Under the pieces are notes generated by a model, which worked only from the letters and a program-made list of their open reading frames with translations, did no database searches and was not told the DNA's origin. Of a stretch of DNA of 64,000 nt, positions 17,097-25,719 are shown piece by piece. Position 1 is the first letter of the stretch, and every line of letters begins with the position of its first letter. Where the stretch lies: positions 310,001 to 374,000 of the forward strand of contig JBJXHN010000004.1 of assembly GCA_046233135.1 (NCBI GenBank), in the 5' to 3' direction. This DNA is from JBJXHN01 sp046233135 (lineage in GTDB: Bacteria; Pseudomonadota; Alphaproteobacteria; Rhodospirillales; Rhodospirillaceae). A program made the position numbers and the translations under genes.

Positions 17097-17971
17097 TGTC
17101 TGTACTGATTGGCAAGGATACCAAGGTTATCTGCCAGGGCTTCACCGGCTCGCAGGGCACCTTCCACTCCGAGCAGGCCATTGCCTACGGCACCAAGATG
17201 GTCGGCGGTGTGACCCCCGGTAAGGGCGGTTCCACCCACCTCGACCTGCCGGTGTTCGACACCGTGGCCGACGCCAAGGAAGCCACCGGCTGCAATGCGT
17301 CCGTGATCTACGTGCCGCCGCCGTTCGCTGCGGATGCCATCATGGAAGCCATCGCCGCCGAGATCGAGCTGGCGGTGTGCATCACCGAAGGCATCCCCGT
17401 GATGGACATGGTCAAGGTGAAGCGCGCCCTGCGTAACTCCAAGACCCGTCTGGTCGGCCCGAACTGCCCGGGCGTGATCACCCCGGGTGAATGCAAGATC
17501 GGCATCATGCCCGGTCACATCCACACCCGCGGCAAGATCGGCGTCGTGTCCCGGTCCGGCACCCTGACCTACGAAGCCGTGGCGCAGACCACGGCGGCTG
17601 GCCTGGGGCAGTCCACCTGCATCGGCATCGGCGGCGACCCGGTCAACGGCACCAACTTCATCGACTGCCTGGACATGTTCCTGGGCGATCCCGAAACCCA
17701 GGGGATCATCATGATCGGTGAAATCGGTGGCTCGGCCGAAGAAGAAGCCGCCGAATTCATCAAGCAGTCCAAGGTGAAGAAGCCCATGTGCGGCTTCATC
17801 GCCGGTGTCACCGCGCCTCCGGGCAAGCGGATGGGCCATGCCGGCGCCATCATCTCCGGTGGCAAGGGGACGGCTGGCGACAAGATCGACGCCATGAAGA
17901 GCGCGGGCATTCTCGTGGCCGACAGCCCGGCGGCGCTGGGCGCCACCATGCTGGAAGCGATGAAGGCCTAA
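17096..17971 (+). CDS. sucD: Succinyl-CoA synthetase alpha subunit
   Basis: This 291-aa subunit binds CoA (QGFTGSQGTFHSEQAI near the N-terminus) and carries the phosphorylated histidine in KRMGHAGAIISGGKGTA, where His248 fits the known active-site position. VSRSGTLTYEAV is a further conserved segment. The start overlaps the sucC stop by one base. An inverted repeat 20 bp downstream may attenuate read-through into sucA. Confidence 0.98.
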   Translation: MSVLIGKDTKVICQGFTGSQGTFHSEQAIAYGTKMVGGVTPGKGGSTHLDLPVFDTVADAKEATGCNASVIYVPPPFAADAIMEAIAAEIELAVCITEGIPVMDMVKVKRALRNSKTRLVGPNCPGVITPGECKIGIMPGHIHTRGKIGVVSRSGTLTYEAVAQTTAAGLGQSTCIGIGGDPVNGTNFIDCLDMFLGDPETQGIIMIGEIGGSAEEEAAEFIKQSKVKKPMCGFIAGVTAPPGKRMGHAGAIISGGKGTAGDKIDAMKSAGILVADSPAALGATMLEAMKA

Positions 17972-17990
17972 GTCTTTGGGATTAACGGTG

Positions 17991-18028
17991 GCCCCTCCGG
18001 TAGAGACCAATTCCTCTTCCGGAGGGGC
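17991..18028 (+). terminator. Inverted repeat after sucD, weak terminator or attenuator
   Basis: GCCCCTCCGG at 17991-18000 pairs perfectly with CCGGAGGGGC at 18019-18028 across an 18-nt loop. Only a short TTCC follows instead of a T-run, so it is more likely to stabilise or attenuate than to stop transcription fully. It lies in the 244-bp sucD-sucA gap, which otherwise shows no gene. Confidence 0.45.
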
Positions 18029-18215
18029 TTCCGTCCCAGACCAATGGCCCATAATATGGTCCTGGGCCTCGTGCCCCCTTCGACCATCTTTTTTCCCTGG
18101 TCTAACGTTGAACCAAGTGCCTGCGTGGAGCACGCGGCCGGACCCGTGACGTCTTCCCCGACACTCCGCCACGAGCCCGCTTGCGACCGCGTCCTCTCCC
18201 CGGCCCGCGACATGA

Positions 18216-21164
18216 ATGGGTGGTGACGTGGAAACGTCTTTTCTAACCGGTGCGAACGCCGTCTATATCGCTGAAGTCTACAGCCGTTGGCTGGACGATC
18301 CGTCCAGCGTAGATGCCAGCTGGGTGGCGTTGTTCGAGGACCTGCACGACGAGCCGGAATTGCTGGGCAAGGATCTGCATGGTCCCAGCTGGCGGACTCG
18401 CGGCAACAAGGTGGTCGGTGCTGCCGATCCCGACGCGGTGACGCAGAAGCCCGGCAAGGACGCTGCCAAGGGGGCCAACGGGAAGGCGGCGGCTGTCGCC
18501 ACGGCGGAGGAAGTCCGCGCCCGTACCCTCGATTCCATCCGCGCCCTGATGCTGATCCGCGCCTACCGCGTGCGCGGCCATCTGGCGGCAGACCTGGATC
18601 CGCTGCGGCTGAACGCCAGCAACCTGCATCCCGAGCTGGACTTCCACACCTATGGCTTCACCGATGCCGACCTCGACCGCGAGGTTTTCATCGACAACGT
18701 GCTGGGTCTGGAATCGGCGCCGCTGCGCAAGATCATCGAAGTGGTGCAGGAAACCTACTGCGGCACCATCGGCGTGGAATTCATGCATATCCAGGATCCG
18801 GAGCAGAAATCCTGGATCCAGCGCCGTATCGAATCCGAACGCAACACCACCCACTTCACCAAGGAAGGCAAGGTCGCCATCCTGGAGCGTCTGACCGAGG
18901 CCGAAGGCTTCGAAAAGTTCCTTCAGGTCAAGTACACCGGCACCAAGCGCTTCGGCCTTGAAGGCGGCGAAAGCCTGATCCCGGCCATCGAACAGATCCT
19001 GAAGCGCGGCAGCCAGCTGGGCCTGGAAGAGGTCAACCTGGGCATGGCCCACCGGGGCCGCCTGAATGTGCTGACTTCGATCATGCACAAGCCCTACCGC
19101 GCCATCTTCTCGGAATTCCAGGGCAACTCCGCCAATCCGGAAGACGTGCAGGGGTCCGGCGACGTGAAGTACCATCTTGGTACGTCCGCCGACCGGGTGT
19201 TCGACGACAAGACCGTTCACCTGTCGCTGCAGGCCAACCCGTCCCACCTGGAGGCGGTCGATCCGATCGTTCTGGGCAAGGTGCGCGCCAAGCAGACGCA
19301 GATCGGCGATACCGAACGCAAGCGGGTGATGAGCATCCTGATCCACGGGGATGCGGCCTTTGCCGGCCAGGGTATCGTGGCCGAATGCTTCGGCATGTCC
19401 CAGCTGAAGGGGTATCGCACCGGCGGCACGATCCACTTCGTGATCAACAACCAGATCGGCTTCACCACCAGCCCGCACTTCTCCCGCTCCGGCCAGTACT
19501 GCACGGACATTGCGAAGATGGTGCAGGCGCCGATCCTGCACGTGAACGGTGACGATCCGGAAGCCGTGGTGCACGCCGCGCGCATTGCCACCGAGTTCCG
19601 CCAGGAATTCGGTGTCGACGTGGTGGTGGACATGGTCTGCTACCGCCGCCACGGCCACAACGAAAGCGACGAGCCGGCGTTCACCCAGCCGCAGATGTAC
19701 GAAAAGATCGGCAAGCGCCCGACCACCCGCACCCTGTACGGGCAGCGCCTGGTCGAGGAAGGCACGATCACCAAGGACCAGGACGACGAAATCGCCAACG
19801 CCTTCACCCAGCGTCTGGAAGCGGACTACGAGGCGGCCAAGAGCTACAAGCCCAACAAGGCGGACTGGCTGGCCGGCAAGTGGGAAGGCCTGGAAGCCAT
19901 GAGCGGGGAAGAGGAGTTCCGGACCGAGAACACCGCTATCACCCGTGAGTTGATGAACGAAGTGGGCAAGGCGCTGTCCACGGCGCCGGAGAACTTCGAT
20001 ACCAACCGCAAGATCCTCCGCCAGCTCAAGGCCAAGGCGAAGATGATCGAAAGCGGCGAGGGCATTGACTGGGCTCTGGCCGAGGCCCTGGCCTTCGGCA
20101 CCCTGGTCAGCGAAGGCACGCCGGTGCGTCTGTCCGGCCAGGATTCCGGCCGTGGCACCTTCTCGCATCGCCATGCGGTTCTGGTGGACCAGCAGACCGA
20201 AGAAACCTATATCCCGCTGAACCATATCCGCGAGGATCAGGCCCGCTTCGAAGTGATCGACAGCCCGCTGTCCGAGTTCTCGGTGCTGGGCTACGAGTAC
20301 GGCTATTCGCTGGCCGAGCCGCGCGCCCTGGTGCTGTGGGAAGCCCAGTTCGGCGACTTCGCCAACGGCGCCCAGGTGATCTTCGACCAGTTCATCAGTT
20401 CGGCCGAAAGCAAGTGGCTGCGCATGTCCGGCCTGGTGGTTCTGCTGCCCCACGGCTACGAAGGCCAGGGTCCGGAACACTCTTCGGCCCGCTGGGAACG
20501 CTATTTGCAGCTCTGCGCCCAGGACAACATGCAGGTCTGCAACTTCACCACCCCGGCGAACTACTTCCACGCCCTGCGCCGCCAGGTGCGCCGGAACTTC
20601 CGCAAGCCGCTGATCGTCATGTCGCCGAAGTCGCTGTTGCGTCACAAGCTGTGCGTCAGCGATGTGAAGGACTTCACCGATTTCGGCTTCCAGCGGGTGA
20701 TCGGCGAGACCGGGACCCTGGTGGAGGACGACAAGGTCCGGCGCGTGGTGCTGTGCTCGGGCAAGGTCTACTACGACCTGCTGCAGGCCCGGGACGATCA
20801 GGGCATCGACGATGTCGCCCTGGTCCGGGTGGAGCAGCTGTACCCCTGGCCCAAGGACACCCTGATGCGCATCCTCAAGCGCTATCCCAAGGCGGATGTG
20901 GTGTGGTGCCAGGAAGAGCCGGCGAACATGGGGTCCTGGACCTTCGTCGACCGGCGCATCGAATACGCCCTGGAAGAACTCCAGCATGGAGCCAAGCGGG
21001 CGCATTATGCGGGCCGTCCGGCCTCCGCCTCCCCGGCGACCGGCTCGTTCCGCGAGCATACCCGGGAACAGAACCTGCTGGTCGAACAGGCGTTGTCGTG
21101 GAAGGTGGATCTGATGCATCAGCCTTTCCGCCGGGCCACCCAGCTGTCCATGATCGGGCAGTAA
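18216..21164 (+). CDS. sucA: 2-oxoglutarate dehydrogenase E1 component
   Basis: This 982-aa thiamine-diphosphate enzyme decarboxylates 2-oxoglutarate and transfers the succinyl group to the lipoyl arm of SucB. HGDAAFAGQGIVAECFGMSQ and INNQIGFTT surround the cofactor site. The N-terminal SFLTGANAVYIAEVYSRW is the usual E2-docking segment of the family. It is a little longer than the ~930-aa enterobacterial enzyme, mainly in a charged N-terminal linker. The start is uncertain: ATG at 18216 or GTG at 18228, the latter giving METSFLTGAN and fitting relatives slightly better. No strong ribosome site is visible for either. Confidence 0.97.
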   Translation: MGGDVETSFLTGANAVYIAEVYSRWLDDPSSVDASWVALFEDLHDEPELLGKDLHGPSWRTRGNKVVGAADPDAVTQKPGKDAAKGANGKAAAVATAEEVRARTLDSIRALMLIRAYRVRGHLAADLDPLRLNASNLHPELDFHTYGFTDADLDREVFIDNVLGLESAPLRKIIEVVQETYCGTIGVEFMHIQDPEQKSWIQRRIESERNTTHFTKEGKVAILERLTEAEGFEKFLQVKYTGTKRFGLEGGESLIPAIEQILKRGSQLGLEEVNLGMAHRGRLNVLTSIMHKPYRAIFSEFQGNSANPEDVQGSGDVKYHLGTSADRVFDDKTVHLSLQANPSHLEAVDPIVLGKVRAKQTQIGDTERKRVMSILIHGDAAFAGQGIVAECFGMSQLKGYRTGGTIHFVINNQIGFTTSPHFSRSGQYCTDIAKMVQAPILHVNGDDPEAVVHAARIATEFRQEFGVDVVVDMVCYRRHGHNESDEPAFTQPQMYEKIGKRPTTRTLYGQRLVEEGTITKDQDDEIANAFTQRLEADYEAAKSYKPNKADWLAGKWEGLEAMSGEEEFRTENTAITRELMNEVGKALSTAPENFDTNRKILRQLKAKAKMIESGEGIDWALAEALAFGTLVSEGTPVRLSGQDSGRGTFSHRHAVLVDQQTEETYIPLNHIREDQARFEVIDSPLSEFSVLGYEYGYSLAEPRALVLWEAQFGDFANGAQVIFDQFISSAESKWLRMSGLVVLLPHGYEGQGPEHSSARWERYLQLCAQDNMQVCNFTTPANYFHALRRQVRRNFRKPLIVMSPKSLLRHKLCVSDVKDFTDFGFQRVIGETGTLVEDDKVRRVVLCSGKVYYDLLQARDDQGIDDVALVRVEQLYPWPKDTLMRILKRYPKADVVWCQEEPANMGSWTFVDRRIEYALEELQHGAKRAHYAGRPASASPATGSFREHTREQNLLVEQALSWKVDLMHQPFRRATQLSMIGQ

Positions 21165-21231
21165 GACCGCAGTCCTACCCGCGCCCCCCAACAAACCATC
21201 TAAGGCTCAGGACCTTTTCAGGGAGACATCA

Positions 21232-22509
21232 ATGGCCACCGAAATCACCGTGCCCCAATTGGGCGAGTCCGTTTCCGAAGCGACGGTCGCCAAGTGGTTC
21301 AAAGCCGTCGGCGACAGCGTTGCCGTCGACGAGCCGCTCGTCGAGTTGGAAACCGACAAGGTGACCGTCGAGGTGCCGGCCCCCGCCGCAGGCGTGCTGG
21401 AAGAAATCATCGCCGAAGAAGGCGCCGAAGTCGAAGTGGGTGCCGTTCTCGCCCGCCTGGGCGAAGGCTCCGGCGTTGCTGCCAAGCCTGCGGCCCCCAA
21501 GGCCGAAGACGCGAAGACCGAAGCCCCCAAGGCCGAGGAACCGAAGGCTGAAGCTCCGAAGGCGGCGGCTGCGGCGCCTGCGCCGTCGGCGACAGCCAAC
21601 CTGGACTATCCGCTGGCGCCGGCCGTGCGCAAGCTGGTGGACGACAACAACCTGGACCCCGCCAGGATCCCGGCGTCGGGCAAGGACGGTCGCCTGACCA
21701 AGGGCGATGTGCTGGCCTTCATGCAGGGCGGCGGGTCGGCCAAGGCCGCTCCGGCGGCGGCGGCTCCGGCGTCTCCGGGCCTGTCCGGCCCGGGTCGCGA
21801 ACCCACCGAGCGCGAGGAAAAGGTCAAGATGACCCGCCTGCGCAAGCGGGTGGCGGAACGTCTGAAGGATGCGCAGAACACGGCGGCGATCCTGACCACC
21901 TACAACGAAGTGGACATGACCAACCTTCTGGCGCTGCGGGGCGCCTACAAGGACCGCTTCGAAAAGAAGCACGGCATCAAGCTGGGCTTCATGTCCTTCT
22001 TCGTGAAGGCGGCGGTGACCGGCCTGCAGGAACTGCCGGCGGTGAATGCCGAAATCAGCGGTGAGTCGATCATCTACAAGAACTACTACGACATCGGCGT
22101 GGCCGTTGGCGGTCCGCAGGGTCTGGTGGTTCCGGTGGTGCGCGACTGCGACACCAAGTCCTTCGCCGATATCGAAGGGGCGATCGCCGGGTACGGCAAG
22201 GCGGCCCGCGACGGATCGCTGAAGATGGAAGACATGAGCGGCGGCACCTTCACCATTTCCAACGGGGGTGTGTACGGCTCGCTGATGTCCTCGCCGATCC
22301 TGAACCCGCCGCAGTCGGCGATCCTGGGCATGCACAAGACCATGCAGCGCCCGATGGTGATGCCCGACGGTTCCATCCAGGCCCGTCCGATGATGTATCT
22401 GGCGCTCAGCTATGACCACCGGATCATCGACGGCAAGGAAGCGGTGACCTTCCTGGTGCGCGTCAAGGAGTGCATCGAAGACCCCGCCCGCATGCTGCTG
22501 GACGCGTAA
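21232..22509 (+). CDS. sucB: Dihydrolipoyl succinyltransferase (E2 of 2-oxoglutarate dehydrogenase)
   Basis: This 425-aa enzyme has the full E2 layout. A lipoyl domain has Lys43 in LETDKVTVEV. An Ala/Pro/Lys/Glu-rich flexible linker follows at about 80-120, with repeated AEAPKAEEPKAE-like units. Next come the peripheral-subunit-binding domain (PAVRKLVDDNNLDP) and the catalytic core ending in SYDHRIIDGKEAV, with the active-site histidine. It transfers succinyl groups to CoA. The ribosome site AGGGAGA precedes the start, 67 bp after sucA. A strong terminator hairpin follows. Confidence 0.98.
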   Translation: MATEITVPQLGESVSEATVAKWFKAVGDSVAVDEPLVELETDKVTVEVPAPAAGVLEEIIAEEGAEVEVGAVLARLGEGSGVAAKPAAPKAEDAKTEAPKAEEPKAEAPKAAAAAPAPSATANLDYPLAPAVRKLVDDNNLDPARIPASGKDGRLTKGDVLAFMQGGGSAKAAPAAAAPASPGLSGPGREPTEREEKVKMTRLRKRVAERLKDAQNTAAILTTYNEVDMTNLLALRGAYKDRFEKKHGIKLGFMSFFVKAAVTGLQELPAVNAEISGESIIYKNYYDIGVAVGGPQGLVVPVVRDCDTKSFADIEGAIAGYGKAARDGSLKMEDMSGGTFTISNGGVYGSLMSSPILNPPQSAILGMHKTMQRPMVMPDGSIQARPMMYLALSYDHRIIDGKEAVTFLVRVKECIEDPARMLLDA

Positions 22510-22520
22510 GGGACGACCGG

Positions 22521-22555
22521 TCCCGGCGGGGGAGCCTCTCCGCCGGGATCTTTTT
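22521..22555 (+). terminator. Factor-independent terminator after sucB
   Basis: TCCCGGCGG pairs with CCGCCGGGA over a short loop, followed by TCTTTTT. It sits 12 bp after the sucB stop and implies that lpd is at least partly transcribed from its own promoter. Confidence 0.75.
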
Positions 22556-22590
22556 CATGCCGGGGCGCGATGACGTGTCCCGAGAATTTT

Positions 22591-22634
22591 CCGCACCGAC
22601 GGGTGCGGTCAAATTTCCCGCGCCGATGGGCGCG
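22591..22634 (+). promoter_or_regulatory. Two tandem short hairpins in the lpd leader region
   Basis: CCGCACC-GAC-GGGTGCGG (22591-22608) and CGCGCC-GATG-GGCGCG (22619-22634) lie back to back in the 256-bp sucB-lpd gap, about 130 bp before the lpd start. They could be leader RNA structure or a DNA site. No known riboswitch was recognised. Confidence 0.35.
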
Positions 22635-22765
22635 AGACACTCTCCCACAGGCCCGGCCGGTGGCTTCTTCCCGCGCTTCGTGTCCGCTGTTGATTGGGGC
22701 GGTGCATGGCGGGTGGGGAGGGGGAACCCCGCTCCGGGTCCCTCGGACCAGGAAAGGTCAGGACT

Positions 22766-24160
22766 ATGTACGACGTTGTGGTGATCGGCGGCGGCCCGGG
22801 CGGTTACGTCTGCGCCATCCGGGCGGCTCAGCTGGGGCTGAAGGTGGCGTGCGTGGAAAAGCGCGGCGCCCTGGGCGGCACCTGCCTGAACGTGGGCTGC
22901 ATTCCTTCAAAGGCGCTGCTGCACGTCTCCCACCTGTACGACGAGGCGGCTCATCACTTTGACGGCATCGGCATCAAGGTGGGCAAGCTCGGTCTCGAAC
23001 TGGACAAGATGATGGCCCACAAGGATGCGGTGGTCGAGCAGAACACCAAGGGCATCGAGTTCCTGTTCAAGAAGAACAAGGTGGACTACCTGATCGGGGC
23101 CGGGCGCATCAAGGACCCCTCCACGGTGATCGCCGAGACCAAGGACGGCGAACAGGAACTAAAGACCAAGAACATCGTGATTGCCACGGGTTCGGAAGTG
23201 ACGCCGCTGCCGGGTGTGGACATCGATGAGAAGCACGTCGTCAGCTCCACGGGCGCGCTGGCGCTGCCGAAGGTGCCGAAGTCGATGGTGGTGATCGGCG
23301 CCGGGGTGATCGGCCTGGAGCTGGGCTCCGTCTGGCGCCGTCTGGGCGCCGACGTGACGGTGATCGAATACCTGGACGTGATTCTGCCGACCATGGATGC
23401 GGAAGTGCGCAAGCAGGCGCAGCGGATCCTTGCCAAGCAGGGTCTGAATTTCAAGATGGGTCACAAGGTGACGGGGGCGGAGACCGGCAAGTCCAAGGTC
23501 AAGCTGACGGTCGAGCCGGCCAAGGGCGGCGACGCGGAGGTGATCGAGGCGGAAACCGTTCTGGTGGCCATCGGCCGTCGCCCCTATGTGGCGGGCCTGG
23601 GCCTGGAAGACGCCGGCGTGACCCTGACGGACCGGGGGTTCGTGCAGGTGGACCACGACTATCAGACCAACGTTCAGGGCATCTTTGCCATTGGCGACGT
23701 GATCGGCGGCATGATGCTGGCCCACAAGGCGGAAGACGAGGGCGTGGCTCTGGCCGAGATGCTGGCGGGCGAAGCGGCGCATATCAACTACGACGCCATT
23801 CCGGCGGCGGTCTACACCTGGCCGGAAATCGCCGGCGTGGGCAAGACCGAGGAGCAGTTGAAGGACGCCGGCGTCAAGTACAAGGTGGGCAAGTTCCCTT
23901 TCACCGCCAACTCTCGGGCGCGCTGCCAGAACGATACGGACGGCTTCGTGAAGATTCTGTCCGACGCCACCACGGACCGGGTGCTGGGCTGCCACATCAT
24001 CGGTCCAATGGCCGGTGACCTGATCATGGAAGTGGTGGTCGGGATGGAATTCGGCGCCTCCGCCGAAGACATCGCCCGCACCTGCCACGCCCATCCGCAA
24101 GTGGGCGAGGCGATCAAGGAGGCCGCGCTGGCCGTGGATAACCGTCCAATCCATATGTGA
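22766..24160 (+). CDS. lpd: Dihydrolipoyl dehydrogenase (E3)
   Basis: This 464-aa FAD-dependent disulfide oxidoreductase re-oxidises the lipoyl arm of SucB. GGGPGGYVCAIRAAQLG binds FAD, GGTCLNVGCIPSK carries the redox cysteines Cys40 and Cys45, and HAHPQVGEA near the C-terminus has the catalytic histidine. I place the start at the ATG at 22766 behind AGGTCAGGA, which gives the canonical MYDVVVIGGG. It completes the 2-oxoglutarate dehydrogenase set and probably serves only this complex, but sharing with pyruvate dehydrogenase or the glycine cleavage system is possible. Confidence 0.97.
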   Translation: MYDVVVIGGGPGGYVCAIRAAQLGLKVACVEKRGALGGTCLNVGCIPSKALLHVSHLYDEAAHHFDGIGIKVGKLGLELDKMMAHKDAVVEQNTKGIEFLFKKNKVDYLIGAGRIKDPSTVIAETKDGEQELKTKNIVIATGSEVTPLPGVDIDEKHVVSSTGALALPKVPKSMVVIGAGVIGLELGSVWRRLGADVTVIEYLDVILPTMDAEVRKQAQRILAKQGLNFKMGHKVTGAETGKSKVKLTVEPAKGGDAEVIEAETVLVAIGRRPYVAGLGLEDAGVTLTDRGFVQVDHDYQTNVQGIFAIGDVIGGMMLAHKAEDEGVALAEMLAGEAAHINYDAIPAAVYTWPEIAGVGKTEEQLKDAGVKYKVGKFPFTANSRARCQNDTDGFVKILSDATTDRVLGCHIIGPMAGDLIMEVVVGMEFGASAEDIARTCHAHPQVGEAIKEAALAVDNRPIHM

Positions 24161-24663
24161 TCGGGTAAGTGCAGGGGGACCAGGGGGTCCCCCTGTCCCC
24201 GAAGAGGGACATTTGAAGAAAGAGCAGGGGGACCGGCGGGTCCCCCTGACCCCCTATAAGGGAGATTGCATAAGGGGCGAATGCCCCTTTGCCCGGCGGA
24301 GCCACCATTACCGCGAAGCGGCAAATTTCAAAAAGTCCCGTCCGATTCTCAGTTAAAAAATTGTATTTTTTATAAAGTGTATCTTTAGGCTGTTTTTTTA
24401 AGATCTGCAGTCATTTTGCCTTGGGATCCAGGAGCCGGGACGTGTTGTGACTGTAACTCCCTGAAAGAACGCTGGTTACCCTCATGCTGTGCGTGGATCA
24501 TGTATGTAAAGTGGATCATGTATGTAAATCCCCATATTGACATCGCTTTTTATTGTTATGAGATCAATGTTTTTTTAAATTCTATTCGTAAGGGTTTGGT
24601 TGGTCTTGCCGTGGTGATGTAGGGTCTGTCCGTTTCCCGAGGTTCAAACGGAGATTTTCTATT
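24161..24663. other. 503-bp AT-rich gap with repeated hairpins
   Basis: No protein gene was recognised. Two hairpins with identical 10-bp arms (CAGGGGGACC and its complement) lie at 24172-24195 and 24225-24248. A third, AAGGGGC-GAAT-GCCCCTT, lies at 24272-24289; these probably end lpd transcription. Beyond about 24340 the composition becomes strikingly AT-rich (runs such as TTAAAAAATTGTATTTTTTATAAAG), unlike the rest of the window. The gap contains an 18-bp tandem repeat at 24493-24528 and a TTGACA hexamer near 24537 before the gene at 24664. Confidence 0.6.
24493..24528. repeat. Tandem 18-bp direct repeat upstream of the secreted-protein gene
   Basis: GTGGATCATGTATGTAAA occurs twice without a gap, at 24493-24510 and 24511-24528, about 135 bp before the start at 24664. 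It could be a pair of regulator sites or a replication-slippage product. Confidence 0.8.
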
Positions 24664-25137
24664 ATGCTCAGCAAAATTGCAAAGAAGTGGCTGCTGTTTG
24701 GAGTCGTACTGTTCGCTGCGACCCTGAATACTTCGTGGGCTTATGCCGAAGAAGGGATCATTGAAGAATATCCAGATGCAGTTCTATGCATGGGTACTTC
24801 GGATGCTTTCGTGCGCGTGTACTACGTTCAGGGGATGGGGTCTGGAACCGTCAACTATTTCCACGGCGGTGTTCTGGTTCGGTTCAATTACAACGGCTCG
24901 TTTAACGCGGGTACGCCGGCCAGTGATTGCGATGGCCAATCCCTGTCCCAGTTGCTGACGGCCGAAAAGGCGTTCTATCTGCGCAACGACATTGGCAGTG
25001 GCGGTGGTAGCAGCGTCGAATCGGGGCAGATGGCTTATTTCAATCTGGTATCCTGCCCGTCGACCTGGACGCAGCAGATTCAGCTGGACCGGACCATCAA
25101 CCCGGACTCGCCGATGGTCCTGTGCCGCAAAGACTGA
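24664..25137 (+). CDS. Secreted hypothetical protein with tail-fibre-like C-terminus
   Basis: This 157-aa protein has a clear signal peptide (residues 1-28, ending SWAYA). The mature part has three regions with conserved-looking cysteines and ends in MAYFNLVSCPSTWTQQ. That resembles the AxFNLxSCPxGW motif found in phage tail-fibre or collar-like and surface proteins. No enzymatic motif is visible. Base composition is lower in GC than the flanking genes, and the AT-rich upstream gap supports recent acquisition. It has its own terminator at 25180-25217 and is therefore probably monocistronic. Function unknown. Confidence 0.7.
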   Translation: MLSKIAKKWLLFGVVLFAATLNTSWAYAEEGIIEEYPDAVLCMGTSDAFVRVYYVQGMGSGTVNYFHGGVLVRFNYNGSFNAGTPASDCDGQSLSQLLTAEKAFYLRNDIGSGGGSSVESGQMAYFNLVSCPSTWTQQIQLDRTINPDSPMVLCRKD

Positions 25138-25179
25138 TCTGATTGCGGCTTTGGGCGTGTCCATTGTGGCTGCGACGCG

Positions 25180-25217
25180 ACACCCCTGCCCAGGTTTTTG
25201 CCCGGCAGGGGTGTTTT
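25180..25217 (+). terminator. Factor-independent terminator
   Basis: ACACCCCTGCC pairs with GGCAGGGGTGT around a 13-nt loop, followed by TTTGCT. It closes the preceding secreted-protein gene. Confidence 0.75.
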
Positions 25218-25348
25218 GCTGATGGTCGCCCAGACGCTGCTGATAGGGGTGCCCTGCGCGTCCATCTCTGCCCCCGATTCCTGCCGACACGCCAATCATC
25301 CCTTTTCGGAACCCGTTGTTCAAAAACGCTTCCGCTGCCGTCAGTGCA

Positions 25349-25370
25349 ATAGTATAGGGGGGTATGCTAT
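25349..25370 (+). promoter_or_regulatory. DmeR/RcnR-type operator with G-tract
   Basis: ATAGTATA, six G residues, then TATGCTAT form the layout of RcnR/CsoR-family operators: AT-rich inverted arms around a G-tract. The layout resembles DmeR boxes described upstream of dmeRF in rhizobia. It lies 27-48 bp before the dmeR start, so dmeR and dmeF are probably repressed together until Ni(II) or Co(II) binds the repressor. Confidence 0.85.
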
Positions 25371-25396
25371 ATTCCCCTGAAGAACGGACGGGACGC

Positions 25397-25669
25397 ATGG
25401 CTCATACGATTCACCAAAAGGACAAGCTCATAACCCGGGTCCGCCGGCTCAAGGGACAGCTGGACGCGGTTGAACGGGCACTTGAGGCGGAAGTGCCCTG
25501 TGCGGAGGTGCTGCGCCAGCTGGCCTCGGTCCGGGGTGCGATCACCGGACTGACGATGGAGGTGATGGAAGATCACATGCGCGGGCATGTCCTGGAGGCG
25601 GAAACGGAGGCCGATCGCCGGATGGGTGGGGAAGAAATGATCGCCGTCCTGCGCACCTATCTAAAGTGA
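25397..25669 (+). CDS. dmeR: Nickel/cobalt-responsive repressor, RcnR/CsoR family (DmeR)
   Basis: This 90-aa all-helical repressor carries the complete RcnR-type metal fingerprint: His3, Cys35, His60 and His64. These positions separate Ni/Co sensors from copper sensors (CsoR) and formaldehyde sensors (FrmR). I start at the ATG at 25397 (MAHTIHQKDKL) so that His3 falls in place; the frame 11 codons upstream runs into the operator. The downstream gene encodes the matching CDF exporter, 50 bp away. Binding metal should release the G-tract operator at 25349-25370. Confidence 0.93.
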   Translation: MAHTIHQKDKLITRVRRLKGQLDAVERALEAEVPCAEVLRQLASVRGAITGLTMEVMEDHMRGHVLEAETEADRRMGGEEMIAVLRTYLK

Positions 25670-25719
25670 AATGCCAATAAGCGACTGAGCGCGATAACAG
25701 GTGACAAGAGGCAATAACC

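Noticed and set aside
18243..21194. A 983-codon minus-strand frame opposite sucA
   Set aside because: It mirrors the sucA codon pattern (His/Val/Gly-rich) and has no recognisable family features.
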